Shown in pieces: positions 14,801 to 19,552 of a DNA stretch of 22,694 nt. The DNA comes from an uncultured Oscillospiraceae bacterium (GTDB lineage: Bacteria; Bacillota; Clostridia; Oscillospirales; Oscillospiraceae), in contig CAJTUD010000043.1 in assembly GCA_910579725.1 (NCBI GenBank), forward strand, positions 1 through 22,694. Reading direction: 5' to 3'. Position 1 is the first letter of the stretch. Every line of letters starts with the position of its first letter. The notes under the pieces are model-generated. The model searched no databases. It saw nothing but the letters and a program-made list of their open reading frames with translations, and was not told the DNA's origin. The position numbers and the translations under genes are program-made.

Positions 14801-17567
14801 CGTCCACCACCATGGAAGGATCGATAAAGGACGCGCTGTCTTTTATCGCAGGCCACGCGCTGCTGCCGTTGTACGTGCCGTAGTACGTCGGCCCCTGACT
14901 GGGCGCGAAGTCGGCAAAGTAGTTGACGGCCTCCCAGCTCCAGGTTGCGCCGCCGTCCTTGGAGACGGAAACGATGGTATCCAGGTTATTGGGAGAATCT
15001 TCTGTGTTGGTCCAACGTATGTCAGACGCGGCCACAATCCATCCGTTGGGCAGAGTGACCAGGGAGGGAATACGGAAATAGCTCCTGGTCTGGTTTCCGT
15101 CCATAGGACCGCCTGTGCTGCTCGTGCCGCTGAGCGTGTCCTGCGGCTGTGAGAAAGGCTCGGTTGGCTGGCCGCTGGGAGGCGCGGCATACCCATCCGG
15201 AAGATCAGCTTTCATCTTCACCTCATATTCCAGCGAACAGATGTTGGATCCGCTGTCCCAGAGGCCCAGCTCATAAATAAGCTGGTGGGCCATCCAGACA
15301 TGTCCCGCCTCGTCCGGGTGGAGTTCATTCGCGGAAAATACCGATGTCCAGTTCGTCAGCGCGGTCCACTCCGCGTACTGATCCACCAGAATCACATTCT
15401 CATACTCTGCCGCCACCTCGCGGATCCACCCTGCATAAGGCGCAGCCTCGTTCACATTGGATGTCCGGGGAGGCGGAGTGCGCAGAACGGGAATCGCGCC
15501 CTTGTTAACGACCGCACTCAAAATCCCGCGGAGATTATTCTTGAAAGCAGTTTCCTGAACGCCGCTTTTGGCGTCATTTGTACCCAGCATGAGCACCACG
15601 ACGTCAGGGCTGTATGGCTCCAGACGGCGTTCCAAATCCGCCAAAGTGGTGCCCGTGGTCGCTCCGGAGCTGCCTGTGTTGATGACGATATCCTGTCCGC
15701 GGCCCAAATCGTCCTTCAGGAACTTCTCGAAGAGCTGCGCGAGGCTGTCATAGCCGTTGGTCCAGACCGAACCATGGGTAATGGAATCGCCCATAAAGAG
15801 CCACGTCAGCGCCTGATCGGTGGACCTTTCGACCAACTGACTGACATCCGTCGGAACGGAATTCTCCTCATATTCCTCGTGCGCCGCGTTCACGGCCGCC
15901 TTGTTGGGGAAATCAGTGGAAATTGCTCCATACTGACCATACGGCCAATTACCGTCAAAGCTTGTACCGATAACGGCTTCCGCCAACTGCCGGGCCATTT
16001 CCAGATGCCCCCTGGCGTCAATGGCCCCATCAAAAGTTCCATATGTCACCCCGGCCGAATACAGCACAGACATGACGTTGGGCTTCTGCTCATCGGTAAG
16101 TTCATCCAGCACACGATCCACCGCGTTTTTATCCGCGTCAGTGAGCGTCTGGATGACGATCATGCCGCTGCCGCCGCGGAGCGCGAGAGACTGTTCAATG
16201 AGGGACATCAAATTGCCTTCAAAGCCATAATTTCCGCTCTCACCGCTGTCCATCAGATAGGACACCGCCCGGGGGTTCAGCCTGGCAATACGCTCGCTGA
16301 AGCTCCCAACGATATCCGCCAGGGTCTGTCCCGCGTAGGCCACGTTGACGACATGGCGCTGGAGCTCTTTGGAGACGGCATCGTAGGCGCCGCTCTTGCA
16401 GGTATAACGGATATACTCTTCAAAGTGCCCGGCGTAGGAGCGGGCCCCGCCGATATCCTGGTACTGGCCCTGCGCGACGCGCCCGCCGGTGAAGACCCAG
16501 GAGTTATGGACGTTGCCGTCATCAGTGAACATCTGCGGGAGGTTGGTTCCAAGCTCCACAGGGAACTCCTCCACAGGCTCCTCCGCAGCATAGATGTAAA
16601 TAGGTGCGCCTATAGAATTTGTAGGCCCCCAGAAATCAGTGCCATAAGTTTTGAACGCATAGTCACCCTTGGATTCAGATAACGCCAAATAGCGTCCGTC
16701 AGAAGCGCTGTTCTTGATGGTGACGCTTCCGTCTTCTCTGAAAGAAACCGCAATCTGTCCGGCATCGTTCTCCTTAAACCAATCAGCGCCAATCAGCCTC
16801 AGACAGACAGAAGGATTGGCAGCGGAAGCAAATGCATATGTCCCGTTGCCGGATGGGGTAATTGTCATATGCAGCTGGGCCAGATCGCCGATACCTTGGC
16901 TAGCCCCTGGAGCTGTGACACTCGAAACATAACCGCTGCCGTCAAAGCTCAGTATGGCAAGATGACTACCGTAATTACCTTCACCAGTTGCCAAACTGCC
17001 AGGGCTGATTCCACTCACATAGGGATACAGCGCATACGTTCCCCGCTGGCCCTGACCGACAATCAGGTACTGGCCTCCCTCCATGAGTTCCCCGGCGCTG
17101 CTCACCAGACGATAACCGGAAATTGCGGGAGGCACAGTCAGGCTGTAATTCCCTGCCGCCCATGGGTCGCCGCCCGCGTTTTCCGGGATTCCGGGCTGTG
17201 CGCCGTCTTCCGGAATTCCGGACGGTGGCGCGGAAGGAATTCCCTCTTCCGGGGTTCCGGACGGCGCGTTGTTCTCCGGAGGAGCGGGCTGACTGTTGTC
17301 CTCCGGGATTTCAGGCTGCGTACTGCTCTCCGGAGGCACAGTCTGCCAGTTGTCCTCCGGCGTTCCGGACGGCGCGCTGTCCTCCGGGGTTTCGGACGGC
17401 GCGATATCCTCCGTTGGTTCGGATGGCAGGATGCCATCCGGCTCCCCGCTTGATACGTCATACTCTGTGCCCGTGTACGGCTGCGCCGCGGCCGTAGTGG
17501 GGACAAGGGTGACGATCATGACCAGGGACAGAAGAAAGCTCAAAAAACGGGTGCGGTTTTTTTTCAC
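8892..17567 (-). CDS. Giant S-layer-anchored sialidase with tandem SGNH (dead + active) domains
   Basis: A 2891-residue surface protein. Order: signal peptide (1-28); Pro/Glu-rich linker (40-136); module A (145-330); degenerate SGNH domain (about 350-540); SGNH esterase (586-772) with Ser595 in GDSITHG, Gly635, Asn664 in GTND and His750 in NELHP (the usual Asp partner is Asn747); GH33 sialidase (826-1352); Ig-like Big_2 (1370-1458); module B (1484-1632); FIVAR-like helix (1645-1698); unrecognised Cys-containing domain (1712-1842); module C (1862-2040); BspA-type leucine-rich repeats (about 2170-2300); three InlB-like repeats (2427-2646); three SLH domains (2711-2889). The sialidase has the FRIP arginine (R832), R1200, R1266, Asp863, Glu1184, Tyr1298 and Asp boxes at 869, 1160 and 1211. 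A long insert (about 880-1090) recalls NanB/NanH-type enzymes, so hydrolase, trans-sialidase or lyase chemistry is open. The expected role is removal of O-acetyl groups and sialic acid from mucin-type glycans at the cell surface. It uses a GTG start with AAAGGG upstream. Confidence 0.93.
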   Translation of the reverse strand: MKKNRTRFLSFLLSLVMIVTLVPTTAAAQPYTGTEYDVSSGEPDGILPSEPTEDIAPSETPEDSAPSGTPEDNWQTVPPESSTQPEIPEDNSQPAPPENNAPSGTPEEGIPSAPPSGIPEDGAQPGIPENAGGDPWAAGNYSLTVPPAISGYRLVSSAGELMEGGQYLIVGQGQRGTYALYPYVSGISPGSLATGEGNYGSHLAILSFDGSGYVSSVTAPGASQGIGDLAQLHMTITPSGNGTYAFASAANPSVCLRLIGADWFKENDAGQIAVSFREDGSVTIKNSASDGRYLALSESKGDYAFKTYGTDFWGPTNSIGAPIYIYAAEEPVEEFPVELGTNLPQMFTDDGNVHNSWVFTGGRVAQGQYQDIGGARSYAGHFEEYIRYTCKSGAYDAVSKELQRHVVNVAYAGQTLADIVGSFSERIARLNPRAVSYLMDSGESGNYGFEGNLMSLIEQSLALRGGSGMIVIQTLTDADKNAVDRVLDELTDEQKPNVMSVLYSAGVTYGTFDGAIDARGHLEMARQLAEAVIGTSFDGNWPYGQYGAISTDFPNKAAVNAAHEEYEENSVPTDVSQLVERSTDQALTWLFMGDSITHGSVWTNGYDSLAQLFEKFLKDDLGRGQDIVINTGSSGATTGTTLADLERRLEPYSPDVVVLMLGTNDAKSGVQETAFKNNLRGILSAVVNKGAIPVLRTPPPRTSNVNEAAPYAGWIREVAAEYENVILVDQYAEWTALTNWTSVFSANELHPDEAGHVWMAHQLIYELGLWDSGSNICSLEYEVKMKADLPDGYAAPPSGQPTEPFSQPQDTLSGTSSTGGPMDGNQTRSYFRIPSLVTLPNGWIVAASDIRWTNTEDSPNNLDTIVSVSKDGGATWSWEAVNYFADFAPSQGPTYYGTYNGSSAWPAIKDSASFIDPSMVVDGSGTLWMLVDLQPTNVNLNQNAQKAGSGFDDNGYLMVGHIPESEYAGIVKGGNGLDAASSKVLAETYYEYRVDINGIYGQNTRTAQKDGKEVTLRPIFHRDNVNALTGYYVDAFFDLWYDYGAANGGLKPVWCKQKQIAQETPRGDQYVQANLFYIQSDWKAFSVTYLMLRSARVEGDGLVWSDPILINHNIKGDEERFLGVCPGRGVTVTLGDGRERIIFPVYENATGVERASTVYSDDGGKTWTRGSRVPQLEDTGKASESQIVKLPDGTLRMYSRNNMTWISYAESTDNGVSWGTSSFDLDLPYCGECMVSFINLEGSLIAPDGRRYDNLILASYPKEAYRSSGVIRIGSIGGDNVVTWLNDDTIRYTNRFNYSCLTQLREYNDSTDGQNRATDSFAVLYEKDDNDGSKGIMAMKFYKLTTEDLLGDGWSFVHEGEEVVPFVVELDAEGLVEVRGHKLLDMVKGGSKAIQVQTSAVYARNGGASVNWSSSNEAVATVDSSGTVSAHEAGTAVLTMTASNGTLTRKTTVEVVVQETEGQISTLPGKYGIDSITKRTVSASTVYRLATDGVLGEGGEYVVYSENGARLLFDGSSTSTTNQNMISGYALSSDGTEITGKKDGSPIEQQLVWKLVPVSGGYALQGTVSSKHVTMTAAGNQLALSNTPVSFEISHQSSGVYHVKCNGKYLAFSGSGWAMQDAPGNLRLFRKTLQPEGMIYTTHADGLRALLQDMGIAEEIYESTLAWEKDYETQSAAEEAQAKIDEAAKELYAMLLAGETIDAPESRPAVQQNDLYQVQVLCQGHRNNAEGCENHWWSTPVNGQWVNDFTVGSIERNTAYQPDTYSWRCPVTPGHSLSYYLDMLNAKVSGHTLVTEELPVAYFYYNNGTAEWEFIKNPQANPNCTVGNNNVYSLTIEAACNPAEEREWLTSMEETGYDRFTQEPVQLTGESGRKYLILAQSGKSGDTGVYALYLNPANKSANNAVADAGAGSCAVRLARKGSDIVGYVPGTEEEIPLEKLLMTVTSEGGKFYISDGTHHLNLESKIAGDRSPLTVTARVNTGGAYQILGSGTSIRSLTLFVLGQNSDNGNWHTDFWGPTADCGAFSASGSSYIYFYHPHVADGRAVTAFTSDGTEIPPADGVLTIPGGGYIKLDGVLSFTVPGAIKSVTIPVDYASTLQLEANGGFSSPRCTITMEDGTVTSGITRSGPAGSGVYFARTRENAVYFAGKGDIRDFSSRNTETPPWLNAIGDRFLRSAYIGEGITGVGSNAFKGSTLESITLPGGLRSIGGSAFEASRIRSIAIPSTVVSIGSSAFRGCMELSEISLPASVVSIGSGAFASCPRLRTVTVAGNIGSIPSNAFQALSGHGPLNLVLQGGVPGGAWAGYEGMSAFLHQNAAIVYLSAAPGADLTETAGNDAYFAVVPSGVNLPALSSGVLPVLPARNGQAFTGWRAGTTGEILPAPVDLMGAPVVGASQAGAVRTGGGRYPGGTVFTAVWGGDVVAPETVSVTFSVNGSVLTTVTVSKGESLGEQMPADPTLEGFTFLGWEDSQGSRFTSATAVEGDMELFAVWQENEEPSIPGTATVTFRVNGSVLTTVTVSKGESLGEQMPADPALEGFTFLGWEDSQGNRFTSATAVEGDMELAAVWQKNEEPSIPGTVTVTFHPNGGILNGASFITLSEGAYLPVNSLPGVTRAGYRLSGWYMEDGAAFQGAQIFHSMTLSAGWIAEETSGGIQFPPYFPTDTFTGPAVPAQPEKLEELEESGVPTAPTPFEGWLKTPENIEAAVAALPHRDVPKNSWYASSVAYVYSNGLMKGLSDVEFFPNATLNRGMMSQIIYNLARQPGSSAVSLFSDLGGRYYAEAVAWGASQGILMGYSDTEFGGEKDLTREQMAVMLYRYAVTLGLTRDVDQSVLAGFSDRGAISSWAVEALAWAVQNGMMQGRGNNVLDPQANITRAEAAAILERYGKAFFS
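9834..10289 (-). repeat. Two near-identical 228-bp tandem repeats (InlB-like)
   Basis: Two adjacent 228-bp copies (about 10062-10289 and 9834-10061) encode 76-residue units at residues 2427-2502 and 2503-2578 of the giant sialidase. They share segments such as SVLTTVTVSKGESLGEQMPA and differ at only a few residues. A third, diverged copy follows (to residue about 2646). The high DNA identity suggests recent duplication and possible copy-number change. Confidence 0.9.
17160..17450 (-). repeat. Imperfect short repeats coding a Pro/Glu/Ser-rich linker
   Basis: Residues about 40-136 of the giant sialidase are made of variants of PSGTPED, PSETPED and IPEDNSQPAPPEN. At the DNA level these are imperfect repeats rich in CTCCGG. 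The linker follows the signal peptide, so it would be an extended spacer at the mature N-terminus. Length may vary between strains. Confidence 0.75.
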
Positions 17568-17669
17568 AACAGATCATCCCTTTCTCTTTGACATCCCACT
17601 TGAAACCATGAGCCTGTCGGTGACTCTCCATGATGCAAAGGACCAGGGCTTCTATAGCAGTATGTCTGC

Positions 17670-17698
17670 ATTATACATGGTCTGAAAAATATTTTCAA
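17670..17698 (-). promoter_or_regulatory. Strong promoter of the sialidase operon
   Basis: On the minus strand TTGAAA (17693-17698) and a perfect TATAAT (17670-17675) are spaced by 17 bases, with A/T-rich DNA upstream (17699-17750) that could act as an UP element. The leader would be about 95 bases. No operator is obvious. Confidence 0.85.
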
Positions 17699-17794
17699 CC
17701 ACTTTTTGAAAAAAAATAAAATTTCTTTCAGATAATTTCTCCCTGGAAAATCATTTTCAACTCCATCTCCCCGGCAGCCCGCCCAAGCCCGCTC

Positions 17795-17867
17795 CGGGGC
17801 GGTCCGGTCCCCCGGAGGCTCTGCGCTCCGGACCAAAGCTGTCCGCGCGGCAATGCCCCGTCTTTTT
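17795..17867 (+). other. Possible structured RNA or orphan terminator
   Basis: CGGGGC (17795-17800) can pair with GCCCCG (17855-17860). Inside, GGTCCGG (17801-17807) pairs with CCGGACC (17828-17834), and the CCGCGCGG palindrome follows. TCTTTTTG comes directly after on the plus strand, as in an intrinsic terminator, but no plus-strand gene ends here. It lies between the two divergent SLH-protein promoters. A small RNA end or leader element is possible. Confidence 0.3.
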
Positions 17868-17878
17868 GTACACTTTTA

Positions 17879-17941
17879 TTGGCAAATCTGCCAACAAAGG
17901 CAAAAAATGGACTTGCATTTTTTACCGGAAATTGCTAAAAT
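17879..17941 (+). promoter_or_regulatory. Promoter of the exported nucleosidase gene, with upstream inverted repeat
   Basis: TTGCAT (17913-17918) and TAAAAT (17936-17941) are spaced by 17 bases, about 95 bases before the chosen ATG. Upstream, TTGGCA and TGCCAA flank AATC (17879-17894), a 6-bp-arm inverted repeat that could be an operator. A full anti-Shine-Dalgarno match, AAGGAGGTGA, lies at 17974-17983 in the leader without a start codon at a useful distance. Confidence 0.6.
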
Positions 17942-18036
17942 AAGCCCAATCATCAGCTTGACACCGGGAGCAGAAGGAGGTGAAGGCCGCAGACGCCGGG
18001 ATGAAAGCGGACAGACATTTTGAGGAGGTAGTGAAA

Positions 18037-19422
18037 ATGAGAACGGCATGGAAACAGATCGGCGCGTTCCTTCTGGCGATGCTTCTAACGGTATCCCTGG
18101 GAACGCCGGCGGCGCTGGCAGGTGAGAGCGAGGCCCGGCCGGGTCCCCTCGGCATCATCAGCGCCATGGACGTAGAGCTGAAAAAGCTGGTGGAGGAGGC
18201 GGAGATCTCCAAGGAGGAAACCGTGGCCGGCAACACCTTCTACACCGGCACGCTCCACGGGGTAGACGTCGTGCTGGTGCGGGCCGGCGTGGGCAAGGTG
18301 CTGGCCGCCTCCTGCACCCAGACGCTGATCAACAATTACCGCGTGGGCGGCGTGGTCTTCACCGGCATTGCCGGCGGCGTGGGGGACGATGTGAACGTAA
18401 TGGACATGGTCGTCGGCACCGGTCTGGTCCAGCACGACTATGGTACGGAAACCAACGACGGCTTTGAGTGGAACGGTAAGGCCGCCGCGGATCAGGAAAC
18501 CGGCCTGATTCCTGTGGACGAGGCGCTGTCCAAAACCGCCTATACCTCCGCCTGCGCGGTTCTGGGCCAGGAGAAGGTTCACCGTGGCGTCATCGCCACC
18601 GGAGACCAGTTCATCTCCAGCGAGAGCTATGTCAAGGAGCTTCAGGACAGCTTTGACGCGCTGGCCTGCGAGATGGAGGGCGCGGCGGTAGCCCGGGTGT
18701 GCGATCAGTACGGCGTACCCTGCGCGGTGCTCCGCTGCATGTCCGACAAGGCCGACGGCATTGCCCACGATACCTACGCCTTCAACTATACCGAGGCGTC
18801 CAACACCTCCGCCTCCGTGGTGATGAACATGATGGAGACCCTGAGCGGCAAAGCCGGGAGCACCGGGGATGCGCTGCCCTTCGGGGATGTGGCGGAGACG
18901 GACTGGTTCTATGATGCGGTCAGGACCGTCTATACCGATGATCTGATGGGCGCCGCCTCCGGCGATACCTTCGCGCCCTACGCCAAGGCGACCCGCGGGA
19001 TGCTGACCACCATTCTCTGGCGGCTGGAGGGCAGCCCCGAAGCGGAATCGGACGTGACCTTCTCCGACGTGGCTGCGGATGCCTACTATGCGGACGCCGT
19101 CCGCTGGGCCGCCGGAAAGAATATCATCGCCGGCGGAACGGACGGACGCTTCACCCCCGACCAGCCCATCACCCGGGAGCAGATGGCGGTGATTCTCTAC
19201 CGCTACGCTCAGAGCAAGGACGAAACGATAGCCAGCGGCAGCTATGCCGAGCTGGACTTCACGGATACCCGGGAAGTATCGGAGTACGCCTATGAAGCGC
19301 TGTGCTGGTGCGCGGCCGAGGGAATCATCACCGGGAGCAACGGAATTCTGGATCCCCAGGGAACGGCGAACCGCGCGCAGATCGCGGCGATTCTGGTCCG
19401 GATCAGCGAGAATGTAGCTTGA
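18037..19422 (+). CDS. Exported MTA/SAH nucleosidase with three SLH domains
   Basis: A 461-residue protein. A signal peptide (1 to about 28, ending PAALA) is followed by a full 5'-methylthioadenosine/S-adenosylhomocysteine nucleosidase domain (about 37-272). The catalytic residues of the E. coli enzyme are all conserved: Glu47 (GIISAMDVE), Glu214 (EMEGAA) and Asp237 (MSDKAD). Three SLH domains follow (about 282-333, 341-393, 406-458), including ITREQMAVILYRYA, close to the second SLH of the giant sialidase. This predicts a nucleosidase shown on the cell surface, bound to secondary wall polymers, that would hydrolyse extracellular MTA, SAH or related nucleosides to adenine and the sugar. Family members are normally cytosolic. 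I chose the ATG at 18037, with GGAGG 8 bases upstream and a clean signal peptide; the frame also opens at 17980 and 18001. It is divergent from the sialidase operon. Confidence 0.93.
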   Translation: MRTAWKQIGAFLLAMLLTVSLGTPAALAGESEARPGPLGIISAMDVELKKLVEEAEISKEETVAGNTFYTGTLHGVDVVLVRAGVGKVLAASCTQTLINNYRVGGVVFTGIAGGVGDDVNVMDMVVGTGLVQHDYGTETNDGFEWNGKAAADQETGLIPVDEALSKTAYTSACAVLGQEKVHRGVIATGDQFISSESYVKELQDSFDALACEMEGAAVARVCDQYGVPCAVLRCMSDKADGIAHDTYAFNYTEASNTSASVVMNMMETLSGKAGSTGDALPFGDVAETDWFYDAVRTVYTDDLMGAASGDTFAPYAKATRGMLTTILWRLEGSPEAESDVTFSDVAADAYYADAVRWAAGKNIIAGGTDGRFTPDQPITREQMAVILYRYAQSKDETIASGSYAELDFTDTREVSEYAYEALCWCAAEGIITGSNGILDPQGTANRAQIAAILVRISENVA

Positions 19423-19441
19423 CCCGTTTTCCCGAATGACA

Positions 19442-19487
19442 AACGACAGCCATGCGGCGGGCAAATGCCCGCCGCATGGCTGTCGTT
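19442..19487. terminator. 21-bp perfect hairpin between convergent genes
   Basis: Positions 19442-19462 and 19467-19487 are perfect complements around a 4-base loop (AAAT). The hairpin begins 20 bases after the nucleosidase stop and 65 bases past the YgiQ stop on the other strand. The T tract is weak on both strands (TTATAT on plus, TTTGTCATT on minus), so bidirectional termination is likely but not textbook. The region 19488-19552 holds nothing else I can support. Confidence 0.75.
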
Positions 19488-19552
19488 ATATGCTGCTGGT
19501 TTGATACGGCAAAACCGGGAGCGGCCCTCCGGCATACTTTCTTCCCAGCCGC

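Noticed and set aside
17160..17450. CTCCGG-rich repeats considered as a CRISPR array
   Set aside because: Units are short, imperfect, in frame and coding for a Pro/Glu-rich linker; there are no uniform repeats and spacers.
18085..19464. 459-residue minus-strand frame opposite the exported nucleosidase
   Set aside because: The plus strand has the catalytic residues, signal peptide and SLH domains; the antisense frame shows only GC-driven composition.
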